In this document: piece by piece, positions 1 through 7,072 of the stretch
Layout: every line of letters begins with the position of its first letter
Numbering within the stretch: position 1 is the first letter of the stretch
Origin: JAITMY01 sp031549685
GTDB lineage: Bacteria > Bacteroidota > Bacteroidia > Bacteroidales > UBA932
Direction: 5' to 3'
Assembly: GCA_031549685.1 (NCBI GenBank)
Contig: JAVBPG010000059.1
Span: 1-21,384 of the forward strand
Length of the DNA: 21,384 nt
The notes under the pieces: model-generated
Database searches by the model: none
What the model was told of the DNA's origin: nothing
Seen by the model: the letters and a program-made list of their open reading frames with translations, nothing else
Program-made: the position numbers and the translations under genes

Positions 1-74
1 AATTTTTCGTCCTTGCGAAGCTGGGATTTGATGCTCGACAAGGAGCCTTGTACCGATAACCGTTCTTTTGACAT
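1..74 (-). CDS. Partial gene, N-terminus only, unknown function
   Basis: Only the first 24 codons are visible, reading leftwards off the window edge. The peptide begins MSKERLSVQGSLSSIKSQLR and is polar with many Ser, Lys and Arg; I do not recognise a family. The start is supported by a good Bacteroidota -7 box (TATCTTTG, minus strand 97 to 90) about 15 bases upstream of the ATG and by the A-rich leader typical of the phylum. It is divergent from the aminotransferase gene. Nothing can be said about function without the rest of the gene. Confidence 0.6.
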   Translation of the reverse strand, partial: MSKERLSVQGSLSSIKSQLRKDEK

Positions 75-89
75 CGCTTTTTTTTGATG

Positions 90-97
90 CAAAGATA
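90..97 (-). promoter_or_regulatory. Bacteroidota -7 promoter box for the leftward gene
   Basis: On the minus strand this reads TATCTTTG followed by CATC, an exact match to the TAnnTTTG consensus of the Bacteroidota housekeeping sigma factor. It sits about 15 bases upstream of the leftward ATG at 74. A clear -33 TTG is not visible; the sequence at that distance is TTTTAC. Confidence 0.6.
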
Positions 98-271
98 CAA
101 TTATTATTTATATTGTAAAAATATATTAGACTTTATATAAGTACCTTCCTTTTGCGAACCAAAACGCTCGCCGCGACAGCTATTCTCAAGCAAAAAGCGG
201 CAATGTTGTTGCGATTGGCAGCTGGTTGGTAAAAAAATGAAAATCGCCGGCCGTAAATCGTAAATTATTCC

Positions 272-279
272 TACTTTTG
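272..279 (+). promoter_or_regulatory. Bacteroidota -7 promoter box for the aminotransferase gene
   Basis: TACTTTTG matches TAnnTTTG exactly and lies 27 bases upstream of the ATG at 307. It argues that the upstream in-frame TTG at 277 is part of the promoter and not the start codon. No clear -33 element was seen. Confidence 0.55.
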
Positions 280-306
280 CTATCCGATAAAAAACAATCT
301 ACACAC

Positions 307-1503
307 ATGGAAAACTACCTATCGCAACGGCTGCAAAGCCTCTCGGAGTCGGCCACGCTGGCCATGAACCAAAAGACCAAAGATTTGCAAGCGCAAGGCT
401 TGGACATTGTGAACCTCACGGCAGGGGAGCCCGATTTTTTTACCCCCGACCATATAAAAGCTGCGGCCAAGGAGGCGGTGGATAAAAACTTCTCGTTCTA
501 CACCCCCGTCGATGGCTACATGGACCTGCGCAAGGCCATTGCCGATAAGCTGAAGCGCGAAAACGACCTGGACTACAAGCCCGAGCAAATTTCGGTGGCC
601 AACGGCGCCAAGCACTCGCTGGCCAACGCCATCATGAGCCTGGTGGACGAGGGCGACGAGGTGGTGATTCCCGCGCCCTACTGGGTAAGCTACTCGGAAC
701 TGGTGAAGCTGGCCGGCGGCAGGAGCGTAATCGTGAAAACCTCGATTGACAACGGCTTTAAGATGACCGCTGAGCAATTTGAAAAGGCCATTACGCCTAA
801 AACCAAAATGCTCATCCTCTGCTCGCCGTCAAACCCCACGGGCAGCGTGTACAGCCGCGACGAGCTCAAGGCCCTGGCTGATGTGGTGGCCAAGCACGAG
901 CGCATTTTTGTTATCTCGGACGAAATTTACGAGCACATCAACTTTATAGGTAAGCACGAGAGCATTGCCCAGTTCCCCAACGTAAAGGATAAGGTGGTGC
1001 TGATTAACGGCGTATCCAAAGCCTACGCCATGACCGGCTACCGTATCGGCTACCTGGCCGCGCCGCTGTGGATTACCAAGGCCTGCTCCAAGCTGCAGGG
1101 GCAGTTTACCTCCAACCCGTCGAGCATTGCGCAGCGCGCCGCCGTGGCTGCGCTGACGCAGGACAACACGCCCACCAAGGAGATGGCCGTGGCCTTCAAG
1201 CGCCGCCGCGACCTGGTGATGGGCTGGCTCAAGCAAATGCCCGGCGTAAAGTGCGATACCCCGCAGGGCGCCTTCTACGTATTCCCCGACATCAGCTCGT
1301 TCTTCGGCAAGAGCGACGGCAGCGTAACCATCAAAAACGACATGGACATGTGCCTCTACCTGCTCGATAAGGCGCTGGTTTCGGGCGTTCCCGGCGATGC
1401 CTTCGGCGAGCCCACCTGCATTCGCCTGTCGTACGCCACCTCCGACGCCAACCTGGAAAAGGCCATGAAGAGCATGAAGGAGGCGCTGGCGAAGCTGAAG
1501 TAA
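307..1503 (+). CDS. aspC: Pyridoxal-phosphate aminotransferase, class I (aspartate type)
   Basis: A 398-residue cytosolic fold-type I aminotransferase, expected to exchange amino groups between aspartate (or a related amino acid) and 2-oxoglutarate using PLP. Visible landmarks are the N-terminal LTAGEPDFFTP substrate-pocket segment, NGAKHSL in the cofactor-binding region, CSPSNPTGSVY, the SDEIYEH motif with the Asp that contacts the pyridine nitrogen, and the Schiff-base lysine at about residue 238 in SKAYAMTGYRIGY. The C-terminal IRLSYATS carries the carboxylate-binding Arg. Length fits bacterial subgroup-I enzymes. The start at 307 is chosen because an in-frame TTG at 277 overlaps the -7 box. 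A strong hairpin terminator follows, so it is probably a single-gene transcript. Exact amino-acid specificity cannot be read from sequence; the symbol is the usual annotation for such proteins. Confidence 0.9.
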   Translation: MENYLSQRLQSLSESATLAMNQKTKDLQAQGLDIVNLTAGEPDFFTPDHIKAAAKEAVDKNFSFYTPVDGYMDLRKAIADKLKRENDLDYKPEQISVANGAKHSLANAIMSLVDEGDEVVIPAPYWVSYSELVKLAGGRSVIVKTSIDNGFKMTAEQFEKAITPKTKMLILCSPSNPTGSVYSRDELKALADVVAKHERIFVISDEIYEHINFIGKHESIAQFPNVKDKVVLINGVSKAYAMTGYRIGYLAAPLWITKACSKLQGQFTSNPSSIAQRAAVAALTQDNTPTKEMAVAFKRRRDLVMGWLKQMPGVKCDTPQGAFYVFPDISSFFGKSDGSVTIKNDMDMCLYLLDKALVSGVPGDAFGEPTCIRLSYATSDANLEKAMKSMKEALAKLK

Positions 1504-1530
1504 ACCTCGGGTTGCAGGTTTCGGATTGCA

Positions 1531-1570
1531 AAACCGCCCTAGAGCATTTGTTCTGCGGCGGTTTGTTTAT
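1531..1570 (+). terminator. Rho-independent terminator after the aminotransferase gene
   Basis: AAACCGCC (1531-1538) pairs with GGCGGTTT (1557-1564). A weaker inner pairing AGA/TCT lies in the loop, and a T-rich tail GTTTAT follows. It sits 27 bases after the stop codon. Confidence 0.75.
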
Positions 1571-1627
1571 AGTGATTATCCGTAAGCATACCACCTAACA
1601 AGGTGAGGAGGGAGCTTGTGCGTGGAT

Positions 1628-1726
1628 TATCCCCCGCTGGCGGGGGTGCCTGAAAGGCGGGGGTGGACGTTCTCCCGCATGATGCATCCACCCCCGGTCT
1701 TCGACCACCCCCGCCAGCGGGGGATA
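1628..1726. repeat. Nested palindromic repeat, about 99 bp
   Basis: The outer arms are perfect inverted copies: ATCCCCCGCTGGCGGGGGTG at 1629-1648 and its reverse complement at 1706-1725. Each arm is itself a short hairpin (CCCCCGC-TG-GCGGGGG). An inner pair, CGGGGGTGGA near 1658-1667 and TCCACCCCCG near 1687-1696, is also perfect. The element looks like a non-coding dispersed repeat. It lies in the 420-bp gap between the aminotransferase terminator and infC, upstream of the probable infC promoter. An ORF spanning it is an artefact of the low stop density in GC-rich palindromes. Confidence 0.8.
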
Positions 1727-1803
1727 TCCCTCACACTCGCCGTAGAAAAATGGGCCTGCATCCGCCCTCCCTTGTCTTTTTTCTACAAAAAATGCCCAAG
1801 CCC

Positions 1804-1834
1804 TTGTTTTTTTGGTAAAAAAATCCGAAATTTG
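1804..1834 (+). promoter_or_regulatory. Possible infC operon promoter
   Basis: TTG at 1804-1806 and GAAATTTG at 1827-1834 are separated by 20 bases, which fits Bacteroidota -33/-7 geometry. The -7 box has one mismatch to TAnnTTTG. The predicted transcript would carry a leader of roughly 80 bases before the infC start. This is an inference from motif and position only. Confidence 0.4.
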
Positions 1835-1909
1835 CGCCCTAATTGTCGAAATACAACCGATGTAATTCGATAATTATTTGGTAGTTAATTATTTACAAAC
1901 AATTGTTTT

Positions 1910-1916
1910 AGGAGGA
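1910..1916 (+). promoter_or_regulatory. Strong Shine-Dalgarno that sets the infC start
   Basis: AGGAGGA at 1910-1916 is followed, 8 bases after GGAGG, by ATA at 1924. Most other genes in the window have no such site, and the ATG at 1978 has only GC-rich sequence upstream. An in-frame stop (TAG 1909-1911) overlaps the site, so the reading frame cannot begin further upstream. Confidence 0.75.
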
Positions 1917-1923
1917 CAACCTT

Positions 1924-2526
1924 ATAAACAAGCAACCTTACAGGCCTAAGCCCAGCTTTCCGCCGCGTCCGCGCCCCATGGGCGGCAGGCCGATGCCGCA
2001 GTCGCGCCAAAACGACTTGGGCTATAAGATTAACCGCGATATTCGCGTGCCGCAAGTCCGCTTAGTTGGTGAAAATATTGAGAATCAGGGCGTTTATGCT
2101 ACCTCCGAGGCCATGAAAATGGCTGAGGCTATGGAGCTGGACTTGGTAATGATAACGGAGCAGGCCGATCCGCCCGTTTGTAAAATTATTGACCTTCAAA
2201 AATTCATTTACCAGCAGCGCAAAAAGCAGAAGGAAATGAAGGCCAACACCGTAAAGGTGGAGGTGAAGGAAATTCGCTTTGGCCCCAACACCGGCGAGCA
2301 CGACTACGCCTTTAAGCTCAAGCACGCCGAAAACTTCCTCAAGGAAGGCGACAAGGTCAAGGCCTACGTATTTTTCCGCGGCCGCGAAATTATGTTCAAG
2401 GACCAGGGTGAGGCCCTGCTGGCGCGCTTTGCCAGCGAGCTCGAGGAGTGGGCCAAGGTAGAAATGCTGCCCAAGCTCGAGGGTAAGCGCATGAACATGG
2501 TGCTGGCGCCGAAGCCCAAGAAGTAA
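1924..2526 (+). CDS. infC: Translation initiation factor IF-3, ATA start
   Basis: IF-3 binds the 30S subunit, blocks premature 50S joining and checks the start codon and initiator tRNA. The 200-residue product has the family N-domain (YKINRDIRVPQVRLVGENIENQG and so on), a lysine-rich linker (KKQKEMKANTVKVEVKEIRF) and the C-domain ending in a Lys-rich tail. The first ATG, at 1978, lacks a ribosome site. The frame is open back to 1912, and ATA at 1924 lies at ideal distance from AGGAGG. IF-3 genes in other bacteria are known to start at AUU or a similar non-AUG codon, because IF-3 rejects such codons and so represses itself. The ATA start adds 18 basic, proline-rich residues before the usual N-terminus. 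It is first in the operon with rpmI and rplT; thrS, often upstream, is absent here. Confidence 0.93.
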   Translation: MNKQPYRPKPSFPPRPRPMGGRPMPQSRQNDLGYKINRDIRVPQVRLVGENIENQGVYATSEAMKMAEAMELDLVMITEQADPPVCKIIDLQKFIYQQRKKQKEMKANTVKVEVKEIRFGPNTGEHDYAFKLKHAENFLKEGDKVKAYVFFRGREIMFKDQGEALLARFASELEEWAKVEMLPKLEGKRMNMVLAPKPKK

Positions 2527-2546
2527 GGAAGTTACAACGTTCATGC

Positions 2547-2608
2547 TGTCATTGCGGGCTTGACCCGCAATCTTCTAATGGAGATCCCGAATCAAGTTCG
2601 GGATGACA
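2547..2608. repeat. Double-hairpin palindromic repeat between infC and rpmI
   Basis: The unit begins TGTCATT and ends GATGACA, complementary over TGTCAT/ATGACA. Inside are two small hairpins, GCGGG-CTTGA-CCCGC and CCCGAA-TCAAG-TTCGGG, joined by AATCT...GAGATC. It is non-coding and lies inside the ribosomal protein operon, 20 bases after the infC stop and 48 bases before rpmI. A second unit with the same ends and layout but different hairpin sequences is at 20698-20784. Confidence 0.8.
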
Positions 2609-2656
2609 CAGTAAAGAGAAATACAGCTAATTTATAACCATAAAAACACAACAAAA

Positions 2657-2851
2657 ATGCCAAAGATGAAGACGAACTCGGGAGCCAAAAAGCGTTTTGT
2701 GCTCACCGGTTCAGGTAAAATCAAGCGCAAGCACGCCTACCTGCGCCACATTTTGACCAAAAAAACCACCAAGCAAAAGCGTAACCTGTCGCACTCAACC
2801 CTGGTTGATATCGACAACGTTAAGCAAATTAAGAACCTGCTGGTAAAGTAG
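2657..2851 (+). CDS. rpmI: 50S ribosomal protein L35
   Basis: A 64-residue basic protein with the L35 signature: MPKMKTNSGAKKRFVLTGSGK at the N-terminus and KRKHAYLRHILTKKT in the middle. It is a late-assembly component of the large ribosomal subunit and matches the usual length of about 65 residues. It lies between infC and rplT, the conserved order. Start at the only good ATG, after an AT-rich leader (AAAAACACAACAAAA) with no Shine-Dalgarno. Confidence 0.97.
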   Translation: MPKMKTNSGAKKRFVLTGSGKIKRKHAYLRHILTKKTTKQKRNLSHSTLVDIDNVKQIKNLLVK

Positions 2852-2890
2852 CCCGCGGCTACACATTATTTTTAATTAACAACGAATGAC

Positions 2891-2926
2891 TTAGCAGGAA
2901 AGATTTGCAAAGAGGGCAAACGCTAA
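2891..2926 (+). promoter_or_regulatory. Two-stem hairpin in the rpmI-rplT gap, possible L20 leader
   Basis: TTAGC (2891-2895) pairs with GCTAA (2922-2926). Inside it, TTTGC (2904-2908) pairs with GCAAA (2916-2920), leaving an asymmetric internal loop of eight bases on one side and one on the other. It ends 32 bases before the rplT ATG. L20 is known to repress its own operon in other phyla by binding mRNA that mimics its 23S rRNA site. That this hairpin does so here is inference from structure and position. Confidence 0.35.
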
Positions 2927-2958
2927 CCATTCACTAACAAACAAAAGGAGAGAGAAAA

Positions 2959-3303
2959 ATGCCACGTTCAGTCAACAGTGTCGCCTCGCGCGAAAGACGT
3001 AAAAAAGTGCTCAAGCTGGCCAAGGGTAACTTCCTTGCCCGCCGCAACGTATGGACGGTTGCCAAGAACACCGTCGAAAAAGGTTTAACCTATGCCTACC
3101 GCGACCGCCGCGCCAAAAAGCGCGATTTCCGCTCGCTGTGGATTCAGCGTATCAACGCCGCCGTGCGCCCGCAGGGCATGACCTACTCGGTATTCATCAA
3201 CAAGCTCAGCCAAAAGGGCGTGCAGCTCAACCGCAAGGTGCTGGCCGATTTGGCGATGAACAACCCCGAGGCGTTCCAGGCCGTTGTAAATGCAGTAAAA
3301 TAA
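2959..3303 (+). CDS. rplT: 50S ribosomal protein L20
   Basis: A 114-residue, strongly basic protein with typical L20 sequence: MPRSVNSVASRERRKKVLK, then AKGNFLARRN, the helical segment YAYRDRRAKKRDFRSLWIQR, and a globular C-terminus ending in NNPEAFQAVVNAVK. It binds 23S rRNA directly, is required early in 50S assembly, and in several phyla also represses its own operon. The start is preceded by AGGAG (2946-2950) eight bases upstream, a rarer feature in this phylum. It is the last gene of the infC operon; a terminator follows within 30 bases. Confidence 0.97.
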   Translation: MPRSVNSVASRERRKKVLKLAKGNFLARRNVWTVAKNTVEKGLTYAYRDRRAKKRDFRSLWIQRINAAVRPQGMTYSVFINKLSQKGVQLNRKVLADLAMNNPEAFQAVVNAVK

Positions 3304-3330
3304 GTTAGACAACGATATAAATTAGCTGCG

Positions 3331-3358
3331 AAAAAGGGAGGCATTTGCTTCCCTTTTT
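3331..3358 (+). terminator. Rho-independent terminator of the infC-rpmI-rplT operon
   Basis: AAAAAGGGAGGC pairs with GCTTCCCTTTTT (one G-U pair) around an ATTT loop, and the T-rich tail runs into CTATTTTTG. It lies 27 bases after the rplT stop. Confidence 0.85.
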
Positions 3359-3359
3359 C

Positions 3360-3367
3360 TATTTTTG
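3360..3367 (+). promoter_or_regulatory. Possible metH promoter -7 box
   Basis: TATTTTTG matches TAnnTTTG but overlaps the T-rich tail of the preceding terminator, where such a match can occur by chance. It would give a metH leader of about 105 bases. I saw no cobalamin riboswitch or SAM riboswitch core in that leader. Confidence 0.3.
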
Positions 3368-3480
3368 TTGCTGAAGAGAAAATCTTTCCCACAACAAGCA
3401 CACAGTTCTCCCGTGCCCCTTGGCCCTTTATCCTTGTGCTCTTTGTGGGTAAGTAAATCCAACACGAAGGTCAGAATTTC

Positions 3481-6400
3481 ATGCATAATATTGATTTACA
3501 GGAAATCTTAGCGAAGCGCATTTTGGTGCTGGACGGGGCCATGGGCACCGTAATCCAGCGCTACCGCCTGGGCGAGGAGGATTTCAGGGGCGACAAGTTT
3601 CGCTTCAGCCTGCACCACCAAAAGGGCAACAACGACCTGCTTTGCCTTACCCAGCCCCGGGTGGTAAGCGAGGTGCACGAGCAGTATTTGCAAGCCGGAG
3701 CCGACATCATTACCACAAACTCGTTCAGTGCCAACGCGATCTCAATGGCCGACTATGGCCTGCAGGGGCAGGTGCACGCGCTGAATCTGGCCGCCGCCAC
3801 CATTGCCCGGGCGGCCGCCGACCGCTTTACCGCCAAAAATCCCGAAAAACCCCGCTTTGTTGCAGGCTCCATTGGCCCTACCAACCGTAGCGCCTCCATA
3901 TCGCCCGACGTGAGCAACCCGGCCCTGCGCTCGGTTACCTTTGACGAGTTGGTTGATGCCTACGCCACCCAAATCCGTGCGCTGGACGAGGGAGGCGTGG
4001 ATATTTTGTTGTTTGAAACGGTATTCGATACCCTCAACCTCAAGGCCGGGCTATTTGCCGCTGCCGCATGCGCGCAGAATGGCGGGCGCAGCATTCCCAT
4101 TATGGTTTCGGGAACCATTACTGACGCCAGCGGCCGTACGCTTTCCGGTCAAACGCTGGCCGCCTTTTTGTGCTCGGTTTCGCATGTTAACCTGCTGAGC
4201 GTGGGGCTCAACTGCGCGCTTGGGGCGAAGCAGCTGAGGCCCTTTGTGGAGGAGCTGTCGCGCACGGCGCCCTTCAGGGTTAGCGTGCATCCCAACGCCG
4301 GGCTGCCCAACCAGCTGGGGCAGTACGACCAGCCGAAGGAGGAAATGGTGGCCCTTATGGAGGAGTACATGCAGCAAGGCTGGGTAAATATTGTGGGCGG
4401 CTGCTGCGGCACCACCCCCGACCATATAGGGCTGCTGGCGGGCGTGGCGGGCAGCTACGCTCCGCGCGTAATTCCCCAGATAGCAGCGGCGAGCAGCTAC
4501 AGCGGCCTGGAGCTGCTGAAGGTCGATGGCCGGAGCAACTTTATCAACGTGGGCGAGCGAACCAACGTGGCGGGCTCTAAAAAATTTGCCCGCCTGATAC
4601 GCGACGGGCTGTACGAGGAGGCCATTTCCGTGGCGCGCAGCCAGGTAGAAAACGGCGCGCAGATTATTGACCTGTGCATGGACGATGCCATGCTGGACGC
4701 GCGCTCCGCCATGGTGCAGTTTATGAACCTGATAGCCTCAGAACCGGAGATAGCGCGGGTTCCCATAATGGTGGACTCCTCAAAGTTTGAGGTTATAGAG
4801 GCTGGCCTGAAGTGCGCGCAGGGAAAATCTATTGTTAACTCCATCAGCCTAAAGGAGGGCGAGGAGGAGTTCCTGCGCAAGGCAAGCCTGATTCATAAGT
4901 ACGGGGCGGCCTTGGTAGTCATGCTGTTTGACGAGGTGGGGCAGGCCGATACCTACGAGCGCAAAATTGCCGTTGCGGAGCGCAGCTACCGGCTGCTTAC
5001 GCAGAAAATCGGCTTCCCGCCACAGGATATTATCTTCGACCCCAACATTCTGGCCATAGGCACGGGCATTGCCGAGCACGACGGTTATGCCGTAAGCTAC
5101 ATCAAGGCCTGCGCGTGGATAAAAGGCCACCTGCCGCAGGCCAAAATCAGCGGTGGCGTGAGCAACCTGTCGTTTTCGTTTCGCGGTAACGACGCCGTGC
5201 GCGAGGCGCTGCACTCCGTATTCCTGTACCACGCCATCCATGCGGGGATGGATATGGGCATTGTCAACGCGGGCCAGCTGCAGGTGTACAGCGAAGTTGA
5301 GCCCCGGCTGCTGGAGCTGGCCGAGGATGTGGTGCTGAACCGCCGCCCTGATGCCACGGAGAGGCTGATAGCCTACGCCGACGAGGTAAGGGGGAGGGCG
5401 CAGGACGATAAAACCGATAGCCGGCAGCTGCTGTGGCGGCAGGTGAGCGTGGAGGAGCGGCTAAAGTACGCCCTGGTAAAGGGCGTGGTGGACTACCTGG
5501 ACGAGGATGTGGCCGAAGCCCTGAAAAAATACACCCCCCTGGAGGTGATAGAGCAGCCGCTGATGCACGCTATGGAGGCCGTTGGCGACTTGTTCGGCGC
5601 CGGCAAAATGTTCTTGCCGCAGGTGGTCAAAAGCGCCCGCGTAATGAAAAAAGCGGTAGCCATTTTACAGCCGCATATTGAGCTGGCAAAAGCCTCGTCG
5701 TCCGGTCATAAGGCTATCAAGGTGCTGCTGGCCACGGTCAAAGGAGATGTGCACGATATCGGTAAAAATATTGTGGGGGTAGTTTTAGCCTGCAACGGAT
5801 TCGAGGTGGTGGATTTGGGCGTGATGGCGTCCACCGAAAAAATTATAGAAGCTGCGCTGGAGCACGGGGTGGACGTGATTGGCCTGAGCGGCCTGATTAC
5901 GCCCTCGCTGGAGGAGATGGAGCACATTGCCGCCGAAATCCACCGGCGGGGGCTGAACATTCCCCTGCTGGTGGGTGGCGCCACCACCAGCGAGCTCCAT
6001 ACCGCCGTAAAGCTCGATGTGCTGTACCCGGGCGGAGTGTCGTACGTAAAGGACGCCTCGCGCGCTGCGCCGGCGGTGCGCAACGCTGCGCAAAAAGAGC
6101 AGCAGGCGGAGCGCTATGCGCTTTTGCGCAGGCAGCATCTGGAGGCGAACGCAAAAAAAGAATTTCTAACCCTGCCCGAGGCCCGGGCCAACGCGCTGAA
6201 AATAGATTGGAGCAAGGAAAAAATGGTAGCCCCCAGGCAGCTGGGGGTTACCGTGCAGGACGAGGTGGCGATTTCCCAATTGCTTGATTACATTGATTGG
6301 TCAACGTTCTTTTACGCCTGGGATGTGAAAGGGCGCTACCCCGAGGTGCTGGAGCATGCCGAAAAAGGTGCGGCCGCACGCCAGCTGATGGACGATGCCC

Positions 6401-7047
6401 TGCGCCTGCTGCAGCAGCTGGAGCAGGAGCAGCAAATTTCGCTCAAGGCGGTTGTCGGCCTCTTCCCCGCCGCCTCCGACGGCGATAGCATTGTGGTGTA
6501 CAACGCCGCGCGCACCGAGCCGCTGGCCGTGCTGCCCATGCAGCGCCAGCTGAAAAAGCAGCCAAGCGGCGAGCCCAACCTGTCGCTGGCCGATTTTATG
6601 GCGCCCAAGGCGCTGGGTATGGATGATTTTATGGGAGCTTTTGTAATTTCGGTAGAGCCCCGCAATAAACGCCTGGTGCAGGAGCGCTATGATAGCGGCG
6701 ACGACTACGGCGCGCTGCTGATTGAGACGCTGTGCAACGCCCTGGCCGAGGCCTACGCTGAGTTCCTGCACCGGCAGGTGCGTAGGGAAATGTGGGGCTA
6801 TGCACCCGATGAGCAGCTTAGCAAAGAGGATTTATTTCACCACAAGGAGCAGGGCATTCGTCCGGCTGTTGGCTACCCCTCGTATCCCGACCATAGCCAA
6901 AAAAAGTTGCTGTTCGACCTGCTCGACGCCACCAACCGCATTGGCACAACGCTCACCGAAACCTACATGATGAAGCCGGCCTCGTCGCTTTGCGGCATTA
7001 TGCTGGCCAGCCCCCACGCCCGCTATTTTTCAATAAGTAAACCATAA
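3481..7047 (+). CDS. metH: Cobalamin-dependent methionine synthase
   Basis: Transfers the methyl group of 5-methyltetrahydrofolate to homocysteine through methylcobalamin, making methionine and tetrahydrofolate in the cytosol. At 1188 residues all four modules are present. The homocysteine domain (about 1-330) has zinc ligands Cys245 in GLNCALG and Cys308-Cys309 in GGCCGTTPDH. The folate domain begins near residue 353 (NFINVGERTNVAGSKKF). The cobalamin-binding cap and Rossmann domain carry DVHDIG at 756-761, with the cobalt-ligating His758. The C-terminal reactivation domain, which uses S-adenosylmethionine, has RPAVGYPSYPDH from Arg1127 with Tyr1132. It is therefore a full-length, apparently functional enzyme. 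metF follows after 25 bases, so the methyl donor and its consumer are probably co-transcribed. Confidence 0.97.
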   Translation: MHNIDLQEILAKRILVLDGAMGTVIQRYRLGEEDFRGDKFRFSLHHQKGNNDLLCLTQPRVVSEVHEQYLQAGADIITTNSFSANAISMADYGLQGQVHALNLAAATIARAAADRFTAKNPEKPRFVAGSIGPTNRSASISPDVSNPALRSVTFDELVDAYATQIRALDEGGVDILLFETVFDTLNLKAGLFAAAACAQNGGRSIPIMVSGTITDASGRTLSGQTLAAFLCSVSHVNLLSVGLNCALGAKQLRPFVEELSRTAPFRVSVHPNAGLPNQLGQYDQPKEEMVALMEEYMQQGWVNIVGGCCGTTPDHIGLLAGVAGSYAPRVIPQIAAASSYSGLELLKVDGRSNFINVGERTNVAGSKKFARLIRDGLYEEAISVARSQVENGAQIIDLCMDDAMLDARSAMVQFMNLIASEPEIARVPIMVDSSKFEVIEAGLKCAQGKSIVNSISLKEGEEEFLRKASLIHKYGAALVVMLFDEVGQADTYERKIAVAERSYRLLTQKIGFPPQDIIFDPNILAIGTGIAEHDGYAVSYIKACAWIKGHLPQAKISGGVSNLSFSFRGNDAVREALHSVFLYHAIHAGMDMGIVNAGQLQVYSEVEPRLLELAEDVVLNRRPDATERLIAYADEVRGRAQDDKTDSRQLLWRQVSVEERLKYALVKGVVDYLDEDVAEALKKYTPLEVIEQPLMHAMEAVGDLFGAGKMFLPQVVKSARVMKKAVAILQPHIELAKASSSGHKAIKVLLATVKGDVHDIGKNIVGVVLACNGFEVVDLGVMASTEKIIEAALEHGVDVIGLSGLITPSLEEMEHIAAEIHRRGLNIPLLVGGATTSELHTAVKLDVLYPGGVSYVKDASRAAPAVRNAAQKEQQAERYALLRRQHLEANAKKEFLTLPEARANALKIDWSKEKMVAPRQLGVTVQDEVAISQLLDYIDWSTFFYAWDVKGRYPEVLEHAEKGAAARQLMDDALRLLQQLEQEQQISLKAVVGLFPAASDGDSIVVYNAARTEPLAVLPMQRQLKKQPSGEPNLSLADFMAPKALGMDDFMGAFVISVEPRNKRLVQERYDSGDDYGALLIETLCNALAEAYAEFLHRQVRREMWGYAPDEQLSKEDLFHHKEQGIRPAVGYPSYPDHSQKKLLFDLLDATNRIGTTLTETYMMKPASSLCGIMLASPHARYFSISKP

Positions 7048-7072
7048 CACAAAAAGGGAGGGATATTCAGCT

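Noticed and set aside
277..306. Upstream TTG start for the aminotransferase
   Set aside because: It overlaps the -7 promoter box TACTTTTG; the ATG at 307 matches the usual N-terminus of the family.
1616..1873. 85-codon ORF upstream of infC
   Set aside because: It runs through the nested palindrome and a T-rich promoter region; its product is low-complexity Pro/Arg with no family resemblance.
3304..3480. Cobalamin or SAM riboswitch before metH
   Set aside because: I looked for a B12-box-like or SAM-type core and saw none; the leader holds only the L20 operon terminator and a decayed CTTTGTG-like sequence.
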